Positions 47,324-58,949 of a stretch of DNA of 64,000 nucleotides are shown piece after piece. The stretch's first letter is position 1. Every line of letters starts with the position of its first letter. The notes beneath the pieces are model-generated. The model saw only the letters and a program-made list of their open reading frames with translations. It was not told where the DNA came from and made no database searches. The position numbers and the translations under genes are program-made. The DNA comes from Dimorphilus gyrociliatus (lineage: Eukaryota > Annelida > Polychaeta > Dinophilidae): the NCBI GenBank assembly GCA_904063045.1, contig CAJFCJ010000009.1, positions 290,942-354,941 on the forward strand. Reading direction: 5' to 3'.

Positions 47324-48908
47324 ATGGAGTTCGGTGACTGTATGAAAGATGTTTTAATGGTAAATGAAGATTATATTATGATAAATACAGGATCTTGGGG
47401 TATAGTTCCCAAAGATATCTTCAATCATAGAATGAAGTAGAGTATTATAACTTTTTTATGCGTCATATTATTTAATTCATACGTTTAACAGTCTAATTAG
47501 ACTTCAGGAAGAGAATCCTAGATATTTTTTTTGTGAGAAGCATTTCGAACTATACGAAAAAAATACAAGTCTTGTTGCTAACTTTGTGGGGGCCGATGAG
47601 AGAAATATTGGTAAAACATTCCAATATACTAATATTAATAAGTAGCTTATACAGTTAAAGCTTAAATATATATGTTTATAACAGTTTTAACAGACAATAC
47701 AACACACGGAATCAACAGCTGTTTAATATCCGTACCCCTTTCTGAAGGGGACGCTATTTTGGTAGCATTTACTTTCTTTACAAGATAATATCTAATTGCT
47801 ATATCCATATTTCTCCTCCTTTTCCAGGTTCATTCGTTCATCTATTTAGCTACTTTGAAAGCAACTGAGAAAATCGCTAAACAACGGGGTTTCAAAGTTC
47901 GAAATGTGGATATTAAACTGCCTATTAACGATGAAGAAGAGTTTGTTCAACTTTTCGAACAAAAGCTCGAAAACTTTCCAGATATAAAAATGGTCATCAT
48001 AGGTTTATATTTTAAAAAATAACTAAGCCAAAATGAATGTAATGCCTAACAATAACAACTTGAACTCTATTCAAAGATCACATTTCAAGTTCTGTACCAA
48101 TACTGTGGCCGGTTGAGAAATTAATGAAACTATTTAAAGATAGAAATATTATCGTTCTTATAGATGGTGCACACGGACCTGGACAAGTTTCTTTGAACTT
48201 AACAGAGCTCGACCCCGATTTTTATAGTGGTAGGATGAGTAATTCTTAAAGACAAAAAATGTCATTTAACTATTCAATGTAAAAACAATAGCAAGCCTGC
48301 ATAAATGGAATTTTGTTCCAAGAAGTTTCGGGATGTTGTACGTTAAGGAGAAGTATCATGAAGATTTTTATAATATTATAAGCGGCGCTCGTTATGATTG
48401 GAAACCATTTAGGAAACGATTCCAATACTTGTCAGCAAGAGATCAAACTAGCCTGTTTTGTTTTGAGAAATCGAGGGAATTTGTAGAAAAAGTCGGAGGA
48501 ATGGTATGATATAGTTTAATCAAAGATAATTTTTAATAAACCGTCTCGTTTCTCCCAAAGGATAATATTATAAAATACAATTCATCATTAATGAAAGCAG
48601 CAACAAAGATGTTAGTAGAAGCGTGGAACACAAGTTATTTACCAGTTCCCAATAGTATGATGGCTCCAAATATGTCCTTGATAAAATTGCCTTGTATGAA
48701 GAAATATCCAATTCCGGAAGAAGCTAAAGAAATTCTTTTTACAGACTATCCCGAATTGCTCTTTAAACTGAACGAAGAATTTCACATAAATACATCGGTA
48801 TTTTGTCTAAATGGCGAAGCTTGGATAAGAATTAGCAGCCAGATATTCAATTCTATGCATGAATATGAGAAATTACGGGATGTCATATTAACACTTTCAA
48901 ACGAATAA
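47324..48908 (+). CDS. Class V PLP-dependent aminotransferase, isopenicillin N epimerase (CefD)-like
   Basis: Seven or so exons from ATG at 47324 (MEFGDCMKDVLMVNEDYIMI) to 48908, about 400 residues. The N-terminal NTGSWGIVPKDIF corresponds to the family's LNxGsxG..P start. TDNTTHGINSCLISVPLSEG binds the cofactor phosphate. ISSSVPILWPVEKLMKLF and IVLIDGAHGPGQVSLNLTEL give the Asp-x-Ala-His pair that contacts the PLP pyridine. NSLHKWNFVPRSFGMLYV has the Schiff-base Lys in HKW. The C-terminal domain has the RISSQIFNSMHEY substrate Arg region. CefD-like proteins act as epimerases or cysteine desulfurase-like enzymes; the animal members have no proven reaction. No beta-lactam genes lie nearby. Confidence 0.82.
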
Positions 48909-49063
48909 CTATGAATAACGTTAATCTTTCTTGATAGAGCTAATAGTTTTGTATTACTTTATAGCTTCCTCTCTAATAGCTTCTGATATCTTACTCTCTT
49001 CTTAAGAAAGTTCAATTGGATAGCAATTTTTCAATTATTAAATAAATACAAGTATTAACGTAT

Positions 49064-50098
49064 CTATCCATCAAAGGATCTAAATAGTTTTTGATAGTCT
49101 TCATAATCATCTATAGATACCATCTTCAATTTCATCCATTCAGTGTAATAGTAACCAGCCATTAGAAGAACTAATATGGTTACAACAGTTAAAATATTTG
49201 CTAGTTCGTGAAGAAGATAATCCTGACTCGCAATTCCTCCGTGAGGTTCTATTAAATATTCAACGCTTGATCCTGTGCAATTAAAACCTTGATATGGTGG
49301 TGGATTGTTACACAATCTAAATCTCTCTTTGTCATTCGATGCGCATGAATCTAAAGAACATCTATACCATTGGGACCATTGAGACCATCCGCCAGTTATT
49401 TTCTTCCAACAAACTGTATATGGTTTATCAGTCTCGCAACGCGTACTGCTAGTTTTTAGGCCTATATCTATAGTTAGGCATATAATCGAGTTGACTAACG
49501 TCTTCTTCCAGAAGACACCCGTACTGTAAATATCACCAACAACTTTTGCTAAATCCCTATCCAAAGTCTTATTCGGCGACCATATGTCAAATCCGTGAGA
49601 GTTACATATAGATTCAGCATCGTAATAATTGCGTTTTCCCGCCAAAATTAGGCATATATCATTAAAGCACGACGAAAGAAAAAATACACCTCCTATTTCT
49701 ATGTTTCTTTCATAAAATGGTGAAAAGAAAGTGTTGAAAATATCAAAAGATTTAATAAATAACTTATCAGTAGTCGAATTAAAATTATAACTACAAATAA
49801 TAGAATGTTGATAACATATTGTTATATTTGAAAGACGTCTATAAGTAACGCTTTTACAAAAATCTTGTTTTAAACACTCTTTCAGACAATCGTCAAGGTA
49901 TAAGAGTGACATTTTTCGCACTTTATCTTTCTTCTGATTTATACATATCGATTGAAATTTGAATATCTTAAACATACTAGTTTTTATACATTTACTTGAA
50001 TTATTAGTTGGTCTCCAACAACCAATTAATGGAGTTGTATCAATAAAATATAAGAAATCTATTAAAATAAAAAAAAATGAGTAAAAAATTGTCACCAT
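49064..50098 (-). CDS. One-pass membrane protein with a thrombospondin type 1 repeat, unknown
   Basis: Single-exon frame; the first ATG is at 50098 and gives 344 residues. Residues 1-20 (MVTIFYSFFFILIDFLYFID) form a signal peptide. The ectodomain is rich in cysteine and N-x-S/T sites: an apple/WSC-like part (LDDCLKECLKQDFCKSVTYR) followed by a C-type-lectin-like segment (RNYYDAESICNSHGFDIWSP). A thrombospondin type 1 repeat (GGWSQWSQWYRCSLDSCASN, RFRLCNNPPPYQGFNC) lies near residues 243-285. One transmembrane helix (ILTVVTILVLLMAGYYYTEW, about 303) precedes a short cytosolic tail. It looks like a cell-surface adhesion or matrix receptor. No ortholog is recognised. It is head to head with chitin synthase, 155 bp away. 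Confidence 0.65.
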   Translation of the reverse strand: MVTIFYSFFFILIDFLYFIDTTPLIGCWRPTNNSSKCIKTSMFKIFKFQSICINQKKDKVRKMSLLYLDDCLKECLKQDFCKSVTYRRLSNITICYQHSIICSYNFNSTTDKLFIKSFDIFNTFFSPFYERNIEIGGVFFLSSCFNDICLILAGKRNYYDAESICNSHGFDIWSPNKTLDRDLAKVVGDIYSTGVFWKKTLVNSIICLTIDIGLKTSSTRCETDKPYTVCWKKITGGWSQWSQWYRCSLDSCASNDKERFRLCNNPPPYQGFNCTGSSVEYLIEPHGGIASQDYLLHELANILTVVTILVLLMAGYYYTEWMKLKMVSIDDYEDYQKLFRSFDG

Positions 50099-50253
50099 AT
50101 TCAAAGAATTTAAAATTCTGTACACGTCACAATCGTTTAACTGCTAATCCTTATCTTGAAAGGTAAATTTCAGTTGGGTGGATCTATATGGAATTTTGTT
50201 CTCCTATATCTTCTTAAACTCTGTTAAAGCAAAACATAACGTTCTTTTTAAAA
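50099..50253. promoter_or_regulatory. Bidirectional promoter, TSP1-repeat gene / chitin synthase
   Basis: The two start codons face away from each other across 155 bp, so their promoters overlap. No TATA box or other motif was recognised. Confidence 0.5.
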
Positions 50254-53200
50254 ATGATGAACGAAGAGAGAGACTCTAGAAGAACGGAATGGGATAGATT
50301 CCGATATATTGAACCGGAAAGGCAGAATTCTCATGAAATAGTACGAATATTGACGAAAGTTTTGAAATTTCTCTCTTATTTTGTCTTGTTTGCTGCTATT
50401 TTGTTCAGTTCTGTTGCCAGTAAAATTTCCTTTACATGGCTTTCTAGTAGCGTTAAGAATGAAACAATCACTTCCAGAACTGACGAATCGACGACAGCAC
50501 TCATCATAGCACTGGAAGTACCTTACGCTCTAGCCTTTCTTATATCGGCTATTAAGGCCACTTTTGGAGGTGCAAGGAGACCTAACTTTAGTCAGTTAAT
50601 TCAAACAATATTTGTTGATTGTATTCAAGCTGTTGGAGTATGTTTAATTGCTTTTAATATACAAAATATGTTGGATGTCCGCGCATCTGTACTGGTGACA
50701 AGTAACATTTGTCTTTTACCAATCATAGTATCCCTTCTTTTCTCAAAGCCAACTGGATTTTGGAGTAATGGAATCTGGAAAGGTTCTTCCTTTATATTCG
50801 GTTTAATTCAATTGGGCATAACTATATTCTTTGCAATAAAATTTGAAAGTTGGGAAATACCTGTTGGACTAACCTGTTGTACAATTCAATTTTGGCTCAA
50901 TTTTGTTGACTCCGAATCAAAAATTCTCCCAATAAAGCAATCAGCGGAAGAAATGAAAACGAATACAGCACCCTTCTCTGCCCTTTTCAAAGGAATAACT
51001 GTTCTACTTTTCCCTTTCGCATTCTATTCAGATTTTCGATTTTCAACAGTGTCAATTTCAAACTATCCTCTCTTTATCCAAATTGGTTCTAGCCTTGTAG
51101 CTTATTATCTAGCAGTGATATCTTGTAGATTAACGATGCAAAAGTTCGCATTCTCCTTGGCTTTAACTTTATCAACTCCTTTAGCTCTATTGGTGGTTTG
51201 GCTGGATTGTAGACAAGGAATTTTAGAGATATTCCGATCAGATATTCTTTGTAAAGAAGAAATCGACTGGTGGGATTATCTACTCTATGGACTTTCTTGG
51301 ATAGTATTCCTAATGGTTAATTGCCATATTTGGTTTCCGAGTCAATTAAGGATGCAAAAATCTGAACAGTATGATTTTAACATTAAATACTTTATTCTAA
51401 TGTTATATTTTTCAGATTGTTTCTCTTTCCCATGTTCGATTCGCCATTACTCTGTGAAGGTCTTCTTTTAAACAGGAGAAGATTCGATAATCATCCTGAT
51501 TTAATTAAAGACTTTTGTATTCCTAAAATTTTTGCTTGTGCAACAGTCTGGCACGAAACGAAACAGGAAATGACTCAGCTTTTAAAATCTATCTTCAGAA
51601 TGGATATGGATTACTCAGCGAGAAAGAAAACTAAAGAAATATTTGGCATAGACAATCCGGATCTTTATGAATTTCAAAGTAAGATTTTTATTGAAATGGC
51701 TAACATCATCTATTGTTGCTTTCTATCCCTTAGCTGAAATTTTCTTTGATGACGCCATGGAATTAAATGAGAACGATGAAGTTATTTTTAATAACTATGT
51801 TCATAGATTCCTCCAATCTATTAATGAAGCGGCAAGTTCAGTCCATCAGGAGGAGGTAGAATTTGAACATCCAGCTAGGATAATTACGCCGTATGGAGGA
51901 AGGCTAGAATGGTGTTTGCCAGGAGGTTCAAGATTAACAGTTCATCTTAAAGATAGCACTAAATTTAGAAAAAATAAAAGATGGTCTCAATGCATGTACA
52001 TCTATTACCTTCTGGGGTTTAGAAAGCTAGACGAACAGGAAGCGGATCAAACCTATATTCTTGCCTTGGACGGTGATGTTGATTTCCAACCCGAAGCAGT
52101 TCGAGTTCTGCTAGATAAAATGAAAAGCAACCCAAAAGTTGGAGCGGCTTGCGGTAGAATCCATCCAATCGGAAAAGGTCCTGTCATTTGGTATCAGAAG
52201 TTTGAATATGCTATTGGCCATTGGCTTCAAAAAGCTGCTGAGCACGTGTACGGTTGTGTCTTATGTTCCCCCGGATGTTTTTCATTGTTTCGAGGTAGTG
52301 CACTTATGGATGATAACGTTGCTCGACGCTATGCAATAACTTGTACATCGGCCAGCGAGTTTGTTCAATTCGATCAAGGAGAAGATAGATGGCTCTGTAC
52401 GCTACTCCTTCAACAGGGTTACAAGGTGGAATACTGCGCCGTTGCCGATGCTTTAACCTATGCCCCTCAATCGTTTGCCGAATTCTATAACCAGAGACGA
52501 AGATGGGTTCCTTCAACAATGTTCAATTTAATGGATATTCTCTCGTCGTGTCGAACGACTGTTGCAAAGAATGATAACTTCAGCTATTTATTCGTAGCCT
52601 ATCAATTTCTCTTGTTCATTTCGAGCATCCTTGGACCAGCAACAATTCTCATGATGATCGCTGGTGCCTATAATGCAGTTTTAAATATAGATTTGTGGCA
52701 AAGTTATCTATTAAGCATAGGTCCAGCAATATTTTACTTGGCTGTTTGTCTTGTGCTTAAACCAGATATACAACTTAAAGTTTCAGCCGTTTTTAGCGCT
52801 CTATATGCAATAGTTATGACCATTGTTACCATTGGAACAATCGTAACAGCCGTTCAAGATTCTTGGTCGTCTCCCAACGTTGTATTCGTACTTGCCCTTG
52901 CAGGATTTTTCATTATCACAGCTCTGATGCATCCTCAAGAAATATTCTGTATTGTTCATGGACTCCTCTACTATTTATGTATACCCTCTGGATATTTATT
53001 ATTGCCTATCTACGCCCTTTGTAATTTGAATATAATATCTTGGGGAACGAGAGAAGAAGCAGAAGAATCTGAAGATGAAGCTCGTAAGAGATATAAAGTC
53101 TCGAGAAAATATGATGATGGATGGATTCATGACAAATACATCAATTTTGGTATAATGAAAGAATTGAGCACTGAAGAAGTGTTCTTCTGGAAACAATTGA

Positions 53201-53823
53201 AAGAACATTACCTACATCCTTTAAATTTATCTGAGAAGGAAAAATCAAAAATGGAAAAAGACCTTAAGAATCTAAGGAATAGTATGGTTCTTGGATTTGT
53301 TATGCTTAACACTTTGTGGATGGTAGTCATTTTCCAACTACAACTCCTTAAGGAAGCTTTAGAAGATTTCTTTTTTATAACTATTCCACGTTCGGATGAT
53401 GAGATGCCTGAAAATTTTGAACCTATTGGCCTCTTATCCTTATCGTTGTTCACCCTTATCCTACTGCTACAGTTTATTGCTTCAGTAATTCACAGATGCG
53501 AAACGTTCCTACATCTATTAAGTATAACTCAAATCCAATGGCCTTGGTCTACTAAAACCGAACTGGATTCTGAAGAAACACTCAACTTATGTAAAAGACT
53601 ACAAGCTCTTAATTATACACCTGAACACACAAGAATCGAAAACCATAAATCGTCTATTGCTGCCAGAAGAAAGAGATTTAGACAACGAAGAAAGATTGAT
53701 CAAGACTTTTTCGAAGAAAGATTTAAGAGGCATTACAACAGGTGGCTAAATACTACACTAACGGCGAAAAACTTTAGAGAAATACAGAATTTCAACAGTA
53801 TTCATATAGGCCTACAGCAATAG
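50254..53823 (+). CDS. Chitin synthase (animal type, GT2 family)
   Basis: Three exons, 50254-51368, 51416-51678 and 51734-53823, join in frame to 1155 residues; the introns are 47 and 55 bp. The N-terminal third has about eight membrane helices. The GT2 catalytic core has ILALDGDVDFQPEAV (UDP-binding acidic cluster, about 568), FDQGEDRWLCTLLLQQGYKV (catalytic EDR, about 674) and FYNQRRRWVPSTMFN (processive QRRRW, about 711). The metazoan SWGTRE signature is at about 894. C-terminal helices and a basic tail (AARRKRFRQRRK) follow. It makes beta-1,4-GlcNAc polymer from UDP-GlcNAc at the plasma membrane. There is no myosin motor domain, unlike some molluscan enzymes. The start is the first of two adjacent ATGs after an in-frame stop region. 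Confidence 0.95.
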
Positions 53824-54357
53824 AAGAGAAAACAAAAAACAGAAAAAGACAAGCTACCCTTGGGTTTTTTTTTTAATTTTTTTCCTTCGGCTTAAAAAGG
53901 TTTACTAAAAGAAATACTAAAAGGTTTAGCAAATAAAAGAATGAATGAATGAATGAAAGAAAAAGATTAACGAAATATCTCCCACCTTTCCAACTGTTTT
54001 CTTTTATTTCTAACATTTATACAGTGTATACTTTATAACAGTACTTTTATCCGGATTAAAGGATAAAATATAAGCGGCGTAAAAGCGAAAGTGTCATCAT
54101 CATCGTATTAATGATTTTCTAGATTAAATAACAAACATCTTTTACTCAATTTAATGTTTTTATCATTATTTTCAACCAAAAAGTTTCAAATATAATAAAC
54201 AAATTCAGAGAACCAAATATAAATAAAGAATATTCAAGAAACTTTTGAAAATCATGAGAGAAATAAAGACAAAATTATCTTCTATCTAATCTTCTCTCTT
54301 CTTTTGGAAGACATTAGGGATTAATGATCATTAATAATATCACTTTTTTCTTTTAAT
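53824..54357. other. Convergent 3' ends of chitin synthase and consortin-like genes
   Basis: AT-rich, with (GAAT)n at about 53939-53956 and several AATAAA-like signals on both strands. No gene seen. Confidence 0.5.
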
Positions 54358-56143
54358 TTATCCACCCATAACATTCTTATTTGTTGGCTTCATATAGTAA
54401 TAATATAGATATTTCGACCTCATGTAGGCGTATTGTATGTCGGAAGAAACGGAAGAGCATACAGCAGAATTCTTCGTAACTCGACAATAAATAAACGATC
54501 CTGCGCATACCATCACAACAGCCGCAATAACGAACAATACCAGTAAGAGAGCATTTGATATCCATTCTTCTATTAAATGAATTTATTAACAAATAAGCTT
54601 ACGTTATTAATTATAAAGAAAAAGCATACCTTGTCTTTGTATTTCCTCCCATCGTTCATTTTGGAGTACTTCCCTCCTAATCTTTTCCGATTTTGAACCT
54701 ATGATAAAATCCTAATAAACATAGCTCATAGCTGAGGAGGATCACTTACGAATGTCATCTAAATTTTCTTGTCCATTAGCCTTTCGTCGATTTCTGAGTT
54801 CTGTTTCCATTCCAGCTGCGCTCTCGTCATCGACTTCGATATGCTTGACCTTTTCCAAGGTTTCTGAATATTGTTGCTTTCCAACTTCTCCATAAATACA
54901 TGTGAAAAAGTCCAAACTCTTTACAGTAATTTGATGTTGGTCACCAAATATCTGCTGACGTAATTTGGTTGCCTGAAGATAGAATTCGGATATAAGAGGC
55001 GCATATAAACTTAACTACATAATGAATTATTAAAGAAAACAATATTGTACCTTTCCTTGATATTCTAATGCGAGATACGGTTGTTTCTTCTCAAGACATA
55101 ATCGGGCAAGATGTTCGTACTCCTCCGCTCTAATCGCATCAGGTTTATCTTCATCCGTTGTTCTATTATCTGTATTCGTCCTATTACGCTCTAGAAAACG
55201 AATAGAGTATGTGTAAAACATCACAAAGCCATTAATAGATGAAGAAATTAAGCGTTTTGACAACCTAATTGTGTCTGCAATTGCGCCGTATCAACGAGGG
55301 CTGTTTCGTAAAAGAGCTTTTCAGCCTGAACAAACTGTACTGCTTTTTCGTCTTAAAGGCAAATAGTAAGAAGAAACGATATTTTTTGATCAATATAATC
55401 GATTATACGACATAACATTATAGAACTCTATTATATATACTTACATTCTCCTTTCTCAGCAAAAATGCCCGCTACCTGTCCAATACAAACAATTCGAATG
55501 TTAGATAGAGTACGAATTATTACTACTTAATAAGTTATTTAAAAATGAGACCTTACTTCATGCAAACATTCAGCCAATGAATCGAATCCATCCTGATCAT
55601 CTAATCTTGATAAGCAGGCAAGAAAACATTTTAATGAAATATCCCTTTCCTTATTCTCCGACCATTTTTTGCCTCTCATAAATAACCTTTCCCGTTGAAA
55701 TCTTGATAATTTACAGTTTTCAATCGATGATAAATAAAGCTCTTCTGTGTTTTCAATACAATAACGACAAAAAAACCCATTTAATATCGTTTTAATAAAA
55801 GAAGTGATTGGAAATTTTATTAGATCAAGTTAATACCTTCTTCTACTGTTGTTATTTCAAAATCGTCCTCGTTTTCGTCTTCTTCAAGAATACTATTCGC
55901 TTCTCTATGACCATCGATATCAGAATCGAATCTTGCTCTCTTCTTTCTTCTAGATAATCTTCCTTCATCTTGAGTCGTAACTGCACTATCCGTTGCTTCG
56001 TCATAAATTTCGCCAACATTAACTTCAAGTGCTTCTCTACCAGTTTTACCTGTCTTCTTCTTCTTCCTTTTTTGTTTGACTATGTGAGGACTTGATGGAA
56101 TATTCGCGGCTAATTCATCTTCATTCTCCTCTCCCATCGTCAT
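54358..56143 (-). CDS. Consortin-like membrane protein (CNST)
   Basis: Eight or so exons. ATG at 56143 gives MTMGEENEDELAANIPSSPH, then a basic KQKRKKKKTGKTGR patch and acidic regions. A TPR-like helical core follows: RERLFMRGKKWSENKERDIS, LKCFLACLSRLDDQDGFDSL, YEHLARLCLEKKQPYLALEY and IFGDQHQITVKSLDFFTCIY. A Glu-rich linker leads to a single C-terminal helix NALLVLFVIAAVVMVCAGSF with a short Tyr-rich tail (KYLYYYYMKPTNKNVMGG). The order of disordered head, TPR-like part with LARLC..K.QP.LAL.Y.GKA and membrane anchor near the end agrees with vertebrate consortin, a trans-Golgi protein that sorts connexins. Identity rests on remembered layout, so another tail-anchored TPR protein is possible. 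Confidence 0.55.
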
Positions 56144-56773
56144 TATTCCACAATTCAATTGTATTATAAACACCACCTAAACTAAGTACGAATCATATTC
56201 CATAGACAAATGCACAGACGTCACGTAAAATTCAGAAATATTAGACAGGGGCGACACCTACTTAATTAAAAACTTTCAACCTAATCATGAATGAAAGAAA
56301 TAGTATAAATAAAAAATTAACAAAATCACAATATATGTTTCATCCTTATTCGAAGACTTTCAAATATATATATATATATATAAGATTAATGAATTGTATT
56401 TATTCTAACCTACATAATACTTGTACAACTAGACATGTTCAGACAAGCTCCCACTATGCTAATTCTTCCTTTTATTCCTCTCACTTATAGTAATCCTTAT
56501 TCTGTCGCATTCTTCTTCGACACAATTGATTGTATTTTAAGGCAACTACTACATACTGACATATATTTCATCATTATTTGAAATTTATAATTAAGCTCTA
56601 TTAATATTCATAAGCATAGAAAAATTAATTAACGAATTTTTAATTAATATAATTGTTTTGAGTCAGAATGTTTAAAAATTCAAAATTTGAAATCGAACCA
56701 AAAGGGGAGAGAGGAAAGAAAGAGAGTTAAAGAAAACTAGATTACTAATATTAGACCTAAATTAGTTAAGGAA
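56144..56773. other. Intergenic 0.6 kb between divergent consortin-like and KLHL10 genes
   Basis: AT-rich with an (AT)n run at about 56369-56383. It holds both promoters; no motif was recognised. The frame at 56287-56490 has no support. Confidence 0.5.
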
Positions 56774-58603
56774 ATGGTTGATAGGGAAGACACTAGTGCT
56801 AGGGAGTTCTTGGAGATGTCTGAAAATCTAAATGAATTTAGAAAAAATAGAATTTTATGCGATACAGTAGTTTATACAGACGATAAAGAATTCCATGTTC
56901 ACAGAGTAGTCCTAGCAGCCTCTAGTCCATATTTTAGAGCTCTTTTTACAAATGGTTTAAAAGAAACTGAACAGTATCAAGTACGATTGAAAACTGTAGA
57001 ATCAAAATCTTTTTATTACGTTCTTGAATACATGTATAATAAACATGTAGATATCAATAGCGATATAGCCATGATGGTTCTACCAGTTGCAGATAGTCTA
57101 TTAGTTTCCGGTTTATCAGAATTATGTACAAAAGTTATCGAATCTCAATTAAATTTGTTTAATTGCGTAGATATTTGGCGATTTGCCGAATCGTACTCCT
57201 GTTTATTATTATCTTCAACTGCAAAGAGATACATTCTGCATCGTTTTAAAGAATTCTCCGAAACTGATGATTTTAATGAGCTAAGACTGCAAGAAGTAGT
57301 TAGCTTGATAAAAAATGATGAATTGTATATAGATACAGAAGATTCTGTTTTTAAAGCAACTATAAAATGGGTTTCTCATAAAAGAGACGAACGAGAAAGT
57401 AATTTTCATGAACTCGTTATTAATATCCGTCTGCCCCTGTGTTCGATAAATTTCGTACAGGCCATACTAAACGATGATTTAGTCCAAAAGAACAAGTCTT
57501 TGATTAATTACATAAACAATATTATGGAAATGTCCGACTCAAAGACACAATTAATTAAAACAAGACTACCTCGAGATGTTTTATTCTGTATTGGTGGTTG
57601 GAGTGGAGGTAGTCCAATTGCTAACTTTGAAACGTATGACTCCTCGGCAGATAGGTGGATCAGTCATCCAGATTTGAATGATGCTTCGCCAAGAGCATAT
57701 CATGGAATGATTTCTTTTGATGGTAAATTATACATGATTGGAGGATTTGATGGAAGTAATTATTACAATACTGTTAGAGTTTTTGATCCAGTTAATTTGA
57801 GGTGGTATCAGGCGGCTCCAATGCATCACCAACGCTGCTACGTTGCAACTTCACTTCTTGATGATAGTCTCTATGCATGTGGTGGCTATGACGGTAGATG
57901 GCGCCTGCAAACAGCAGAAAAGTATGATCCATACAGTAATCAATGGAGCTTGATAAGTTCAATGATTAATAGAAGATCCGATGCTGGAAGTGATACTTTT
58001 CAAGGAAAGTTAATTATAGTTGGTGGGTTTGATGGAGAAAATTGTCTCAATACGGCTGAAATGTATGACCCTTCAACAAATCAGTGGACACTATTACCAC
58101 CACTCTGTCAGAGTAGAAGTGGTGTTAGCTTAGTTAATTTTCACAATACTCTCTATGCCTTGGGTGGCTTCGACGGAGAGAGAAGACTAAGGTGTGGAGA
58201 GAAATTTGACGAGGACAACAGAAAATGGGAGAAAATTCCATCAATGAAAATTGCCCGTTCAAATTTTGCTGCTACTATTTTACATGATGCAATTTATGTT
58301 ATTGGTGGATTTGACGGCAGTCACACAATTTCTATGGTTGAAAAATACTGTCCCCATTCCAATGAATGGCTTAAAACAAGTTCCATGAACATAAACAGAT
58401 CAGCCTTAAAAGTTTGCTCTGTTAGAAATATACCAAATATCAGCTATTATAGTTATAATGGCTATCCTATGGGTTTTGGTGATACGTCTAACAATGACAG
58501 TTCAAACTTTAATAGATCTTCTTCCGATTTATACTCAGTTACATCAGAACCAACGGAAACTTCTGAAATTGATAACGAAGAAAATATGATGGATGAAGAA
58601 TGA
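56774..58603 (+). CDS. KLHL10: Kelch-like protein 10
   Basis: Single-exon ORF of 609 residues. BTB domain at about 25-130 (LCDTVVYTDDKEFHVHRVVL, SPYFRALFTNGLKETEQYQV), BACK domain at about 135-240, six kelch repeats at about 270-555 with repeated GGFDG motifs. The first repeat VLFCIGGWSGGSPIANFETY and the following SPRAYHGMISFDGKLYMIGG and HHQRCYVATSL are diagnostic of KLHL10. It is a substrate adaptor for cullin-3 ubiquitin ligase, needed in spermatids of mammals and flies (caspase activation during sperm individualisation). The C-terminal tail is Ser/Asn/Glu-rich, longer than in vertebrates. Loss of all introns is notable. Confidence 0.93.
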   Translation: MVDREDTSAREFLEMSENLNEFRKNRILCDTVVYTDDKEFHVHRVVLAASSPYFRALFTNGLKETEQYQVRLKTVESKSFYYVLEYMYNKHVDINSDIAMMVLPVADSLLVSGLSELCTKVIESQLNLFNCVDIWRFAESYSCLLLSSTAKRYILHRFKEFSETDDFNELRLQEVVSLIKNDELYIDTEDSVFKATIKWVSHKRDERESNFHELVINIRLPLCSINFVQAILNDDLVQKNKSLINYINNIMEMSDSKTQLIKTRLPRDVLFCIGGWSGGSPIANFETYDSSADRWISHPDLNDASPRAYHGMISFDGKLYMIGGFDGSNYYNTVRVFDPVNLRWYQAAPMHHQRCYVATSLLDDSLYACGGYDGRWRLQTAEKYDPYSNQWSLISSMINRRSDAGSDTFQGKLIIVGGFDGENCLNTAEMYDPSTNQWTLLPPLCQSRSGVSLVNFHNTLYALGGFDGERRLRCGEKFDEDNRKWEKIPSMKIARSNFAATILHDAIYVIGGFDGSHTISMVEKYCPHSNEWLKTSSMNINRSALKVCSVRNIPNISYYSYNGYPMGFGDTSNNDSSNFNRSSSDLYSVTSEPTETSEIDNEENMMDEE

Positions 58604-58949
58604 AATCATCCAATATTTAAAACTTTTTACCTCTATGTTCTACCGTCGTCTTTCGCAATTGTCCTGTGGTACTTTTATATGTAAAGTTATCTGTGAGAAA
58701 TATAATAAAATAGAATATTACTTAATAAAAAAAAAGTCCTTTAAAAAGAACTCATGTAAAATTTTATTATTTGATTAAAGTACTTTGCTACCACGTTAAA
58801 TAAAAAGACTGTTCGAGGTAAAAGAATCTGTAAGTTTCAAATTAAGGTTTACGGTGTCCAACACAGCGGAAGCTAGTTCGATAATACGAATATAACTCTG
58901 AACGGAAATAGATGTTTTTATAAATTTAATATTTTTCTTTTATTAGAAA
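58604..58949. other. Short intergenic region between KLHL10 and ZZZ3
   Basis: Contains the KLHL10 3' UTR (AATAAAA at about 58703) and a TTTTATTAG acceptor-like site just before the ZZZ3 ATG, hinting at an upstream untranslated exon. Confidence 0.45.

Noticed and set aside
47324-48908. Beta-lactam biosynthesis cluster around the CefD-like gene
   Set aside because: Neighbours are an SLC22 transporter, a TSP1-repeat protein and chitin synthase; no ACV synthetase or IPNS-like gene present.
50099-50125. Longer N terminus for the TSP1-repeat protein
   Set aside because: The extension begins at GTG; the first ATG at 50098 directly precedes a good signal peptide.
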